A DNA stretch of 64,000 nucleotides from WTGU01 sp965200925 (lineage in GTDB: Bacteria; Pseudomonadota; Alphaproteobacteria; UBA828): contig OZ241738.1 in the NCBI GenBank assembly GCA_965200925.1, forward strand, positions 3,162,001 to 3,226,000, in the 5' to 3' direction. The translations under genes were made by a program, and so were the position numbers. Positions 1-7,885 of the stretch are shown one piece after another; positions within the stretch are counted from its first letter, which is position 1, and each line of letters begins with the position of its first letter. The notes beneath the pieces were generated by a model. The model did not search any database, had not been told where the DNA came from, and saw nothing but the letters and a program-made list of their open reading frames with translations.

Positions 1-165
1 TTGGGTTTAGTTATGGTGTGCGGTAATGCAGAGGATGTCCGGTTCCCGGCGGCTGGGATAGAGGTGGACGAGGAGAGGGCTTCGTGATAGGGTGCGAACA
101 TGACAAGCGTGGCCCTGATCCTCCACTGCTAATTGATCTCTCTTTTGAGCCAAGGCACCCGACGC
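1..165. other. Left-edge stretch without a recognisable gene
   Basis: On the plus strand a frame is open from the window edge to a TGA at 85-87, so it could be the last 28 codons of a gene lying to the left; nothing in it is recognisable. The remainder up to the ATG at 166 shows no feature. Base composition is less GC-rich than the core genes that begin at 1211, which fits the decayed gene that follows. Confidence 0.2.
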
Positions 166-751
166 ATGAGTCTCGACTCGGAATTGAAGGCTGCAATCGG
201 TCTCCTCCGCTCCAACGAACTGGAAAACGAGGAGGGGTCAAGCAAGGAGTCATTCTGCCGATCCTGCGCGCGTTGGGTTGGAATTTCGGTCGATTAAGCC
301 CGAGCATACTGCGAATCGGGGGTGCGTGGATTACGCGCTGCTGTGTCACGGCCGCCCGCAGATTTTTATCGAAGCCAAACGACGCGGCGTTTTGGATGTT
401 CGAGCCGAGGAGCAACTCTTCGGCTACGCTTCCAACCAGGGCGTCCCCTTGCTCGTTCTTACCGATGGCGACCATTAGGATTTCTTTCTCAGCATGGCTG
501 ATGGCCTCCCAGAGGATCGGCGATTCTGTCGTCTGGAATTGTTTCACGAAGCCGAAATTCCACAATATATGAAGTTTCTGGAGACTTACCTTCGGAAACA
601 CCGCGTTGCTTCCGGCGAGGCCCGGCGCAGCGCAGAAACATGCCTTGGAAGAAAAAGCACGCCGATGCGCGAAGTCTGGGAACAGCACTTCGCGCCCCCG
701 CCGTCCCGCGAAGAGACCATCGCGATCGGGTTCAGGATCGCGGCTTATTGA
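166..751 (+). pseudogene. Broken HsdR-N-like protein (type I restriction enzyme R, N-terminal domain family)
   Basis: This looks like a small stand-alone relative of the type I restriction HsdR N-terminal (PD-(D/E)XK-like) domain, split over several frames. The first frame (from 166) gives a leader rich in Leu and Glu. After a G run at 234-237 the reading moves to a frame encoding GVILPILRALGW. A second shift near 280-290 leads to the frame with VDYALL, IFIEAK, EEQLFGYA and VLTDGDH. A TAG at 476-478 stands where the family usually has Trp, and the same frame then continues with DFFLSMADGLPEDRRF to 751. Restoring one base at two places and one codon gives a near-complete protein. IFIEAK carries the E-x-K part of the nuclease motif. 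With two frameshifts and one nonsense codon it is very probably dead. Lower GC suggests acquired DNA. Confidence 0.7.
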
Positions 752-814
752 TCGTGGCTGCGGCACTCTCATACTGCATTACTTACGAGAAGGAGGTGAA
801 CAGGCGACCATAAC

Positions 815-931
815 ATGACCATCGTCGATTGTCCCGAAGACAAGATTGAGTATCGCGACGGTTACATATTTTGCATGGAACGATATGACTTGTTAGATAA
901 ACGTAATCCCAACTATCTAGATAACTGGTAG
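815..931 (+). CDS. Possible 38-residue hypothetical peptide
   Basis: An ATG-started frame of 38 codons, acidic and Tyr-rich (contains KIEYRDGYIFCMERYDLL). A strong AAGGAGGTG sequence lies at 790-798 but is about 17 nt before this ATG, which is too far for ideal use. The codon usage is AT-rich compared with the core genes. It may be a genuine small protein, or a fragment left in the same decayed patch as the HsdR-N-like pseudogene. I do not recognise the family. Confidence 0.2.
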   Translation: MTIVDCPEDKIEYRDGYIFCMERYDLLDKRNPNYLDNW

Positions 932-1210
932 AGGGCGCAGGACGAGCGGCTGAACCCGCTCTTGCGGGGATACTGAGAGATCTGCCGGCGTAACTCAACT
1001 GGAAGAGCACTTGATTGCTGATGTGAGCCAAGTTGAAGCAAAGGATTGTTTGGCGGGCATAGGAAAGAGACTGGATGCTTACGCGGAACACATTGATCAT
1101 TAGAACGCGCCTGCGGTTCCGCCATATTCTCCCTGTGTTTGGCATGAAGGGGGGATGGGGTCCGGGGTTGCCGCAGATTTTTGATTGACAGGCCGTGTGG
1201 GTATATCGGG
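932..1210. other. Non-coding junction between the low-GC patch and tsaB
   Basis: No convincing gene on either strand. A hairpin GAGCGG-CTGAAC-CCGCTC sits at 944-961 without a T run. A tRNA-like stretch lies at 984-1059 (listed separately). GC content climbs sharply from about 1190, where tsaB ends. In many alphaproteobacteria rimI follows tsaB; here that place is taken by this junction. Confidence 0.4.
984..1059 (+). other. Degenerate tRNA-like sequence
   Basis: The first 26 nt follow the 5' half of a tRNA: a GCCGGCG acceptor-like strand, TA, an ACTC/GAGC D-stem around AACTGGAA, then a five-base stem start (CTTGA) and a seven-base loop whose central triplet would be GCT. The 3' anticodon strand, T-arm and acceptor partner do not pair properly, so this cannot be a functional tRNA. 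The total of about 76 nt matches tRNA length. It may be a relic of an integration site. Chance resemblance is possible. Confidence 0.25.
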
Positions 1211-1903
1211 TTACAGTCCGGCTGCACCGGCGGGCGGGCGGGCGCCGGGCTCACGGAGGTAGAGGGGGCGGGGTGGGGTGTCGGCAGAGGCGGCGCTTTC
1301 GGCGCGGGTGACGGCGAGGCGCACGAGGACGCGGGCGTCCGGGAAGCCGGGGCCGGTCACTGCGTGCGCCTCCACCGCGGGCGGCAGGGCGGCCATGGCC
1401 GCTTGGCTTCCGGTGCCGGCGACGACGAACGGGCCGCGGCCGATGCGCGCGCCGAGAAGCCCCGGCAACGCCTCGGCGACGGCGGCGCAGGGCTCGCCCA
1501 ACGGACGCGCCGCGCGGTCGAAGAGCTGGACGTAGAGGCGGCCCCGGCGGGCGTCGAGGGCAGCGAGGATCGGTCCTGTGCGTGCCCGCTCGGAAACGCC
1601 GGCGGCGAGAACCTCCAGAGTGGTCAGGCCGATCAGGGGCCGCCCGGCGGCCAGGGCCAGTCCGCGCGCCGTCGCGAGGCCGATGCGGATTCCGGTGAAT
1701 GAGCCGGGACCGACGGTGACGGCGAAGGCGTCGACCGCGTCGAGACCGGCGCCGCCTTCCGCCACGACCTCGCGCAGCAGGGGAACGAGCGCCTCCGCAT
1801 GGCGCTCCGCGGCCTCGATTCGGCGGTGCGCCGCGACGCCGCCGCCGGCCCAGAGGGCGGCCGAGCAGGCCCGGGTCGCCGTATCGAAGCCGAGCAGTCT
1901 CAT
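1211..1903 (-). CDS. tsaB: TsaB, tRNA N6-threonylcarbamoyladenosine (t6A) biosynthesis protein
   Basis: TsaB partners TsaD (with TsaE and TsaC) to make the universal t6A37 modification in ANN-decoding tRNAs. The 230-residue protein shows the ASKHA-type start GFDTATRACSAAL and the TsaB/YeaZ motif VGPGSFTGIRIGLATARGLA near residues 80-100. The start at 1903 was chosen because the protein then begins MRLLGFDT, as is typical; an upstream in-frame ATG at 1954 would add an unconserved 17-residue tail. The start faces the DD-dipeptidase gene (start 1957), leaving about 53 bp for divergent promoters. The usual downstream rimI is not here; a decayed low-GC patch follows the stop codon instead. Confidence 0.93.
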   Translation of the reverse strand: MRLLGFDTATRACSAALWAGGGVAAHRRIEAAERHAEALVPLLREVVAEGGAGLDAVDAFAVTVGPGSFTGIRIGLATARGLALAAGRPLIGLTTLEVLAAGVSERARTGPILAALDARRGRLYVQLFDRAARPLGEPCAAVAEALPGLLGARIGRGPFVVAGTGSQAAMAALPPAVEAHAVTGPGFPDARVLVRLAVTRAESAASADTPPRPLYLREPGARPPAGAAGL

Positions 1904-1956
1904 CGCCTCGCGGCGTTCCGGGAGCACGTGCCGCGCCGCGTGCGGATGGTACAATC

Positions 1957-2553
1957 GTGGGCACGACCGATGGCGACAAAGCGGCCTTCATGGACGAGCT
2001 GGTCGAAATCGCACCGCCGCGCTTCGACGCGGTGCTGGCGCTTGCCTACGCGACGGGCGGGAACATCGCCGGGCGCCCGCTTTACCGCTGGGCGGCGTGC
2101 TACCTCCATCGCGACGCGGCGGCGTTGCTGGCGCGCGCGATCGACCTCGCGGCGGCGCAGGACCTCAAGCTGAAAATCTTCGACGGCTACCGCCCGGTCG
2201 AGGCGCAGTGGGCGCTGTGGCGGCGGTGCCCGGACCCGACCTTCGTCGCCGACCCGCGGCGCGGCTCGCCGCATTCGCGCGGCGTGGCGGTCGATCTGAC
2301 CCTCGTGTGTCGGAAAAGCGGCGAGGAACTCGACATGGGCACCGGGTTTGACGATCTGACTCCGCGCGCCTTCCACGGCAGCGCGGTGCCCGCGCCGGAG
2401 GCCCAGCGGAACCGGATGCTGCTGCTCGGGCTGATGGCATCGGCGGGTTGGGACCACTACCGCAACGAATGGTGGCATTATCAGCTTTTCGCGCCGCGGC
2501 GCTACCCGTTGCTCTGGGATTCCGCGGCCGGCACTAGGCTGGCGGCCCGTTGA
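1957..2553 (+). CDS. ddpX: D-alanyl-D-alanine dipeptidase (VanX/DdpX family, M15D)
   Basis: A zinc dipeptidase that cleaves D-Ala-D-Ala, for recycling cell-wall dipeptide or, in vancomycin-resistance loci, for removing it. The 198-residue protein has all metal and catalytic signatures of family M15D: GYRP (Arg79), SPHSRGVAVD giving His106 and Asp113, and EWWH giving Glu171 and His174. The GTG start at 1957 gives the full length; the ATG at 1990 is an alternative. There is no clear signal peptide, so it is probably cytoplasmic. The stop overlaps the TTG start of the polysaccharide deacetylase gene, indicating a two-gene envelope operon. No vanH/vanA ligase genes are nearby, so housekeeping turnover is more likely than resistance. 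Confidence 0.9.
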   Translation: MGTTDGDKAAFMDELVEIAPPRFDAVLALAYATGGNIAGRPLYRWAACYLHRDAAALLARAIDLAAAQDLKLKIFDGYRPVEAQWALWRRCPDPTFVADPRRGSPHSRGVAVDLTLVCRKSGEELDMGTGFDDLTPRAFHGSAVPAPEAQRNRMLLLGLMASAGWDHYRNEWWHYQLFAPRRYPLLWDSAAGTRLAAR

Positions 2554-3707
2554 GCGCCCGCCCGCCCGCCACCTTCGCGCGTGGTCTGCTCGCCGCCCTT
2601 GCGCTGGCAGCCGGCGGCGAGGCCTTCGCCGCCGATTCGGCGGTCGTCCTGCAATACCACCGCTTCGGTGAGGACGAACTGCCGACGACGAGCGTCACCC
2701 TCGACCAGCTCGAGGCGCATATCGACCATCTGGCGAGCGGTGGATACGCTGTGCTCCCGCTGCCCGAAATCCTCGCCGCGCTCCGTGCCGGCCGGCCGCT
2801 GCCGGAGCGCGCCGTCGCGATCACCATCGACGACGCCGCGCGGTCGGTCGTGGACGAGGCGTGGCCGCGGTTCGAAGCGGCGGGCCTGCCGTTCACCGTG
2901 TTCGTTTCCACCGACGCGGTCGATCAGGGCCACGCCGGGGTCATGCGCTGGGACGAACTCCGCCGTCTGGCCGCGTCGGGTGTGACGATCGGGAACCACG
3001 GCGCCGCCCACGGGCAAATGTGGCGCGACGACGACGACGCCAACCGGGCGGACCTCCTGCGGGCGCGCCGGCGGCTCGAGGCCGAGCTCGGGGTCGATGC
3101 CGACCTGTTCGCCTACCCTTACGGCGAATGGAACGAGGCGCTCCGCCGGCTGGTCGCCGAGCTCGGCTTTTCCGCGGCCTTCGGCCAGCAGTCCGGCGTC
3201 GTCCACCGGCATTCAGACGCCTACAACCTGCCGCGCTTCCCGTTGAACGAGGCCTATGGAGGGATGGAGCGCTTCGCGTTGATCGTGGACGCACTGCCGC
3301 TCGCCGTCGCGGCGGTGACGCCGGCGGATCCGGTTCTGGCGGAAAACCCGCCGACGGTGGACTTCACCGTTCGCCTGCCGCCCCCGAATCTCTCCGCCCT
3401 GGGCTGCTATGCGTCGGGCGGCGTCACCGCCCGGGTCGAGAGCGGGAGCGGGGGCGCCGTGGCGGTGCGGTTCGACCGGCCGTTCCCGCCCGGGCGGAGC
3501 CGGCTCAACTGCACGCTTCAGGACGAAAGCGGACGCTGGCGCTGGTTCAGCTTGCAGTTCGTCGTACCCGACCGGCGTGCGCCGGTCGCCTGCCCGGCGC
3601 TGCCCTCCGTCAGGAGCGCGGCATCGGCGTATCGACCGAAGCCGTCCGCCGCCCGCGGTCGCGCAGATGCGCCCGGTCGAAGCCGTCCAGGTTGTTTTGG
3701 CGGATGA
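2550..3707 (+). CDS. Secreted polysaccharide deacetylase (NodB-homology, PgaB/IcaB-like)
   Basis: Predicted to remove N-acetyl groups from an extracellular or periplasmic polysaccharide. Residues 9-28 form a signal peptide (Ala/Leu core ending AFAAD). The NodB domain (about 30-260) has an Asp pair in TIDDA (residues 92-96), where the usual motif is TFDDG, and the metal-binding His pair H150/H154 in NHGAAHGQM. A C-terminal region of about 100 residues with two Cys looks like an accessory beta domain. The TTG start overlaps the ddpX stop, which implies coupling. The last 98 nt overlap the convergent glucosaminidase gene; the final 30 or so residues are Arg/Ala-rich and look like read-through rather than conserved sequence. 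The Gly-to-Ala change next to the catalytic Asp is unusual. Confidence 0.85.
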   Translation: MSARPPATFARGLLAALALAAGGEAFAADSAVVLQYHRFGEDELPTTSVTLDQLEAHIDHLASGGYAVLPLPEILAALRAGRPLPERAVAITIDDAARSVVDEAWPRFEAAGLPFTVFVSTDAVDQGHAGVMRWDELRRLAASGVTIGNHGAAHGQMWRDDDDANRADLLRARRRLEAELGVDADLFAYPYGEWNEALRRLVAELGFSAAFGQQSGVVHRHSDAYNLPRFPLNEAYGGMERFALIVDALPLAVAAVTPADPVLAENPPTVDFTVRLPPPNLSALGCYASGGVTARVESGSGGAVAVRFDRPFPPGRSRLNCTLQDESGRWRWFSLQFVVPDRRAPVACPALPSVRSAASAYRPKPSAARGRADAPGRSRPGCFGG

Positions 3708-4851
3708 TCCGGCGGATCGTCCGGATATAGGCTTCGCCCCGTTCCGAATAGCGGGTCAACTCCCCAGCCAGGGCGTAACCGCTCATCGGGACGCCGGCTG
3801 CGCGCAAGGCCACGCGCGCTTGGCGGAACTCCGCATAGGCCGGGTGGCAGTTGAGGTTGCGCGCGTAGGCGCTCCCGGCATCGAGCAGGCTCGGGAAGCT
3901 GCGCACGCGGTGGCGGCGGTGGGCGTCGCGCCGTTTCGGCAGCATCCCCAGCGCCGCCTCGTAGGTGTACATCCCGAAGAGGGCGTTGCCCTCGCGGGCG
4001 AACCGGGACGTGCCCCACCCCGTTTCCTCCGCCGCCTGGGCGATCGCCAGCGACGGCGGCACCACGTCCAAGCGGCTCAGCAGAGCCTCCCGGTCGAAGG
4101 GGTCGGTCTCGCAACGTTCGGCGATCTCCTCGAGCCAGCGCCGGTCCGCGGGTGCGATCACGCCGGACCGCGCCAAACGATCGAAGAGCCATTCGACGCG
4201 CAGCCGCGCGGCTGCCAGCTCTTCGTTGACCCGTAGCACGATCGGAAGGACGAACTTGATGAAGAGGGTCTTCCGCGCCTCGATCGACGACATGTGGGCG
4301 AGGTCGCGGGGCAGCGAGTCGAGGTAGAACCGGGGCACGCGCCCGGCCGTTTCCCGCACCGCGACCAGATCGTATCCGAGGGAGGCGAGCCGGGTCGACA
4401 GGGCGGCCGCCATCGGCGGGGCGACGGACGCGCGCGGCGCCGCCGAAAGACTCGTGACCACCTCGGCCCGCGTCCGCTGGGGCGGCAGCACGACGTCCGC
4501 CGGCGCTTCCGGTGCCGCTCTGGGCGGCGGGGGCGGCGGAAGGACAATCGTGTCGGGGATGGCCGCGGGCTGCGACGGTGAAACCTCCCGCGCCGGCGTC
4601 CACGAAAGAGCCGCGAGGCTGAGGCCGGAAAGGCCCGGTTCCGCCTGCCGGGGAGGCATGGCGGCCGGAATCCCGCCAGCCTCCGGCTGTGCCGCCGGCG
4701 CGCCGCCGTCGGTCCCCGCCAAAGCCATGCCGAGAACCCCGAACGCACACGCGGCCAGCAGCCCGATGGCCAGCGGCGCGACGGCCACGCAGGCCGAACC
4801 GAGGCGCCCTCGCGGCCGCGCGAGCGTCCGGCCGTCGTCGATGATCGTCAA
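3610..4851 (-). CDS. Bax-like / GH73-type N-acetylglucosaminidase, membrane-anchored
   Basis: A 413-residue probable peptidoglycan hydrolase. An N-terminal transmembrane segment (about 22-45) anchors it to the inner membrane, followed by a Pro/Ala-rich linker to about residue 135 and a C-terminal catalytic domain. The domain carries AQAAEETGWGTSRFA with a candidate catalytic Glu, then GNALFGMYTY, both typical of Bax/FlgJ-type glucosaminidases, and a late R-x-YAxNLNCHPAY block. It would cleave glycan strands in the periplasm. It converges on the deacetylase gene with a 98-nt overlap. With ddpX and the deacetylase it forms a small cell-wall remodelling cluster. Confidence 0.85.
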   Translation of the reverse strand: MTIIDDGRTLARPRGRLGSACVAVAPLAIGLLAACAFGVLGMALAGTDGGAPAAQPEAGGIPAAMPPRQAEPGLSGLSLAALSWTPAREVSPSQPAAIPDTIVLPPPPPPRAAPEAPADVVLPPQRTRAEVVTSLSAAPRASVAPPMAAALSTRLASLGYDLVAVRETAGRVPRFYLDSLPRDLAHMSSIEARKTLFIKFVLPIVLRVNEELAAARLRVEWLFDRLARSGVIAPADRRWLEEIAERCETDPFDREALLSRLDVVPPSLAIAQAAEETGWGTSRFAREGNALFGMYTYEAALGMLPKRRDAHRRHRVRSFPSLLDAGSAYARNLNCHPAYAEFRQARVALRAAGVPMSGYALAGELTRYSERGEAYIRTIRRIIRQNNLDGFDRAHLRDRGRRTASVDTPMPRS

Positions 4852-4899
4852 AATCTCCCGCCTCCCCCTCCCGGTTCGGCCGCGGGCGTTCGAGCGGCG

Positions 4900-5460
4900 T
4901 CAAACCGCTCGAACTTCGACGACCTCCGGGATGTAGTGCTTGAGCATGTTCTCGATACCCATCTTCAGGGTCGCCGTGGAGCTGGGACAGCCCTGGCACG
5001 ACCCCTGGAGCTGGAGCATCACGACGCCGTTGCGGAACCCCCGGTAGGTGATGTCCCCGCCGTCCTGCGCGACGGCGGGCCTCACCCGCGTGTCCAGCAG
5101 TTCTCTGATGTGCGCGATGATCTCCGAATCCGCCTCGTCGTCCGCACTTTCCTCCTCCGCCGCGTCCGCGGCCTCGTCGAGAAGGAGGGGGTGGCCGGCC
5201 ACGAAGTGCTCCATGATCACGCCAAGGATCATGGGTTTCAGAAGCTGCCAGTCCGCGTCCTCGGACTTGGAGACGGAGACGAAGTCGCCGCCGAAGAAGA
5301 CGCCCGTCACCCCCTCGATCAGGAACAGCCGTCTCGCCAGCGGGGAGCGTTGCGCGGCTTCGGCGTCGCGGAAATCCGCCGTTCCCGACGACATCACCGC
5401 CTCTCCGGGCAGGAATTTCAATGTCGCCGGGTTCGGAGTCCGCTCGGTCTGTATGAACAT
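4900..5460 (-). CDS. NifU family Fe-S cluster scaffold (Nfu type)
   Basis: A 186-residue two-domain Nfu protein: an N-terminal Nfu_N domain starting MFIQTERTPNPATLKFLPG and a C-terminal NifU domain with the cluster-binding GSCQGCPSS (CxxC). It carries Fe-S clusters to client enzymes. An acidic linker (about residues 90-110) separates the domains. The start at 5460 was chosen because homologues begin MFIQTE; an upstream in-frame ATG at 5640 would add 60 Arg-rich residues of no conserved character. In related genomes nfu lies near tsaB, consistent with the order here apart from the inserted cell-wall genes. Confidence 0.92.
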   Translation of the reverse strand: MFIQTERTPNPATLKFLPGEAVMSSGTADFRDAEAAQRSPLARRLFLIEGVTGVFFGGDFVSVSKSEDADWQLLKPMILGVIMEHFVAGHPLLLDEAADAAEEESADDEADSEIIAHIRELLDTRVRPAVAQDGGDITYRGFRNGVVMLQLQGSCQGCPSSTATLKMGIENMLKHYIPEVVEVRAV

Positions 5461-5636
5461 GCTTTCCCCAACCCCCGTGAAAGGCGGTGCCACTCTGGAC
5501 CGGACCGGCAGCGAGATCAAGCCCCGCCGATGTCCCCGGTGCGCGGGCCTCTGGGCCGGTATTCGCGCGGAGCGCGAAAGGATACGGAGGAACCGCGGGG
5601 CCGGTGTTCCACGCGCCCCAGAATTAAGGGAGGGTG

Positions 5637-6143
5637 TCACGTCAGGTTACGGAGCCGGCGGTCGTCGAGGTTGCCAGGGACGACGACGAGGGGGATGTTG
5701 AGTTGGCCGGCGAGCTGGCCGGCGAGCCAGGAGATCAGCGATCCGTGCCCCTGGTCGGGCGGAGCCGCGCCGACGACCAGCAGGTCGATCGCCTCGTTCT
5801 CGCCGACGTGGTTCAGGATCTCGTCGCCGATCCGGCCCTCGCGCACCGTCACGCTCGGCGCGTGCCCGGTGACCGCCGCCACCTTCGTCGCCATGCCAGC
5901 GAGGAAGGCATCCGCCTCCTCCCGCGTCTCCTGGCGGATCAGTTCACCGACGGCGGCCCAGTGCTGGAACTCCGGCGGCTGGACGACGTGGAGCAGCGTC
6001 ACCCGCCCGCCCGAGTTGCGCGCGCGGAGCGCGGCGAACCGCGCCGCCACCTCGGAATGGCCATCGTCCGCCACGCAGACGAGAAAGGTAACCCGGCCGG
6101 CAGCGTGACCCGCGCCCGGTTCAGGCGGCGCCTGTTCGGCCAT
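5637..6143 (-). CDS. Universal stress protein (UspA family)
   Basis: A 168-residue single-domain Usp. The N-terminal strand FLVCVADDGHSE and the C-terminal block IDLLVVGAAPPDQGHGSL ... NIPLVVVPG match the family's nucleotide-binding fold, although the ATP-binding G-x2-G-x9-G-(S/T) signature is imperfect, so it may be of the non-ATP-binding class. It probably acts in the cytoplasm in stress survival. The gene is separated from nifU by 176 bp with no evident gene and follows the TIGR02186 gene by 21 bp, so it may be the last gene of the tauE unit. Confidence 0.88.
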   Translation of the reverse strand: MAEQAPPEPGAGHAAGRVTFLVCVADDGHSEVAARFAALRARNSGGRVTLLHVVQPPEFQHWAAVGELIRQETREEADAFLAGMATKVAAVTGHAPSVTVREGRIGDEILNHVGENEAIDLLVVGAAPPDQGHGSLISWLAGQLAGQLNIPLVVVPGNLDDRRLRNLT

Positions 6144-6164
6144 GGCGTTCCTCCCGCGGCGCCT

Positions 6165-6926
6165 TCAGCCCTTGCGAAAGGCGAGACCGCCCAGCCATCC
6201 TGCCACCAGGGCGAGCGCGATGGCAACGAGGCCGTAGAGCGCCTCCTCGGCGCGTGCGAAGGCGGAAACCTCCGCCGAGAAGCCTCCCTTTTCCACGCGA
6301 AGCGTCGTCGAGCGGACGCTCAGCACCCGACCGTCGCGTACCAGTCGGGCTTCCACCCGGTAGTCCCCGGTCGGCACGTTGGCGGGAAAGGCCAGGGCCG
6401 TGCGGAACAGCGCTTCGTCGATGAACGCGACCCTGCCCACGTCCGGCCGGTAGAGGGTCTCTCGCCGTTTGTGGCGGCGAAGGGCGTCGCGGAAGGCGTC
6501 GGCGTCGTCATCCGTGCGGATCCAAATGGCCTCGAGCGGCAGCCGGTCGGCGCCGAGGCGTTCGCGGGCGCGCAAGGCGGCGGGCGCCACCTCCGCGAGG
6601 GGCCGCGACGAGGCAACGGCGTAATATTGGGGCACGTCGCGGAACGCGACCGAATCCCGGTTGATCCAGATGCCGGCCGCGCGCCGCTTGCGGCGCACCA
6701 CCATGGGCGCTTCCGGCCCGCGCACCGTGACCACCACATCGCCCTCGGCGCCGACGGCGCCGAACAACAGGATCGACGTGCCGGTGAAGCTCGAATTGAT
6801 CTCGATGTGCCGCGTGGAAAGCGCGATCGACAGCGGCTCGTCGCGCGCTTGCGGGGTCGCGACCGGCACCGCCGCGAGAGCGGCCACGAGCGCCGTCCCC
6901 GGCAGCCGGAGGACGCGCGCCATCAC
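6165..6926 (-). CDS. TIGR02186 family membrane protein (alphaproteobacterial)
   Basis: A 253-residue protein with an N-terminal signal segment (about 5-26), a large predicted periplasmic beta-rich domain (about 30-215; SIALSTRHIEINSSFTG near its start) and one C-terminal transmembrane helix (about 228-248). This architecture is that of TIGR02186 (PF09608), a family known mostly from alphaproteobacteria and commonly paired with a TauE/SafE permease. Its start overlaps the stop of the permease gene by 4 nt, so the two are probably co-translated and may form a complex. The molecular function is not established. Confidence 0.85.
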   Translation of the reverse strand: MMARVLRLPGTALVAALAAVPVATPQARDEPLSIALSTRHIEINSSFTGTSILLFGAVGAEGDVVVTVRGPEAPMVVRRKRRAAGIWINRDSVAFRDVPQYYAVASSRPLAEVAPAALRARERLGADRLPLEAIWIRTDDDADAFRDALRRHKRRETLYRPDVGRVAFIDEALFRTALAFPANVPTGDYRVEARLVRDGRVLSVRSTTLRVEKGGFSAEVSAFARAEEALYGLVAIALALVAGWLGGLAFRKG

Positions 6927-7837
6927 CCGGCTCCGAACGGCGCGACGGCGAAGGGGTCGTCCGGCGTCGCCGCCAGGGACCAGGCGAGCCGGGCGCAGAC
7001 GGCCAGCACCAGCAAGGCGAGCAGGCCGCGAAGGTGCTCCGCGCGGATGCGGCTCCCGATCCGCGTCCCGTATTGCGCGCCGACGACCGCGCCGACCGCC
7101 AGCAGGAGGCCCAGAACGACGTCCACGTTGTGATTGTTGACGGCGTGGGCGAAGCAGGAGACCGTGCTGATCACGATAATCCCGAACAGCGACGTGCCGA
7201 CCACGACCGAGGTCGGGATACCGATGAGGTAGATCATCGCCGGGATCATGAAGAACCCGCCGCCCACCCCCATGAGGGAGGCGACGATCCCCATGAGGAA
7301 GCCGACCACGACCAGCGGGATGGCGCTCACATAAAGGCCCGACCGGCGGAACCGGAGCTTCAGCGGCAGGCCGTGTATCCAGGTGTGGTAGTGGGCCTTG
7401 CGCCGGAGCGTCCGCCGTTTGCGCATCGTCGCCGTCACGCTCTCGGCCCCCATGAGGAAGCCGACGACCGCCAGGAACAGCACGTAGGAGAGCGCGATCA
7501 CGAGGTCGATCTGCCCGGCCTCGCTGAGCAGCCGGAAGACGAACGTGCCGAGCCAGGCGCCGCCGATGCCGCCGCCGGAGAACAGCGCGCCCACGAGGAA
7601 ATCGACGTTGCCACGCCGCCAGTGCGCCATCGTGCCGGAGACCGACGAGGCGATGATCAGGTTGGTGCCCGTGCCGACGGCGACAGAGGGCGTGACCCCG
7701 AGAAAGATCAGGAGCGGCGTCGTCAGGAAGCCGCCGCCGACGCCGAACATCCCCGAGACCAAGCCGACGCCGCCGCCCAGCGCGAGCAGGATCAGCGCGT
7801 TGACCGGGATCTCGGCGATCGGGAGGTAGATGTCCAT
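6923..7837 (-). CDS. TauE/SafE family anion permease
   Basis: A 304-residue inner-membrane protein with about eight hydrophobic helices in two repeats. Each repeat begins with the family's Gly-rich segment: GLVSGMFGVGGGFLTTPLLI and GIVASLMGVGGGFFMIPAMIY. These permeases are linked to export or import of sulfite, sulfonates or other small organic anions; the substrate here cannot be read from sequence. Overlap of 4 nt with TIGR02186 downstream and co-orientation suggest one transcription unit. A basic loop around residues 140-160 is probably cytoplasmic. Confidence 0.9.
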   Translation of the reverse strand: MDIYLPIAEIPVNALILLALGGGVGLVSGMFGVGGGFLTTPLLIFLGVTPSVAVGTGTNLIIASSVSGTMAHWRRGNVDFLVGALFSGGGIGGAWLGTFVFRLLSEAGQIDLVIALSYVLFLAVVGFLMGAESVTATMRKRRTLRRKAHYHTWIHGLPLKLRFRRSGLYVSAIPLVVVGFLMGIVASLMGVGGGFFMIPAMIYLIGIPTSVVVGTSLFGIIVISTVSCFAHAVNNHNVDVVLGLLLAVGAVVGAQYGTRIGSRIRAEHLRGLLALLVLAVCARLAWSLAATPDDPFAVAPFGAG

Positions 7838-7885
7838 CCGTTCGGGCCTGTCGTGCGTGCGACGCGGCGCCGGATTGCGCTCCCG

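Noticed and set aside
11..772. A 253-codon minus-strand gene across the left edge
   Set aside because: It is antisense to the HsdR-N-like remnants, which have clear family motifs; the minus frame has none.
1957..2553. Vancomycin-resistance (van) cluster
   Set aside because: VanX-type dipeptidase is present, but no VanH, VanA/B ligase or VanRS nearby; a housekeeping DdpX is more likely.
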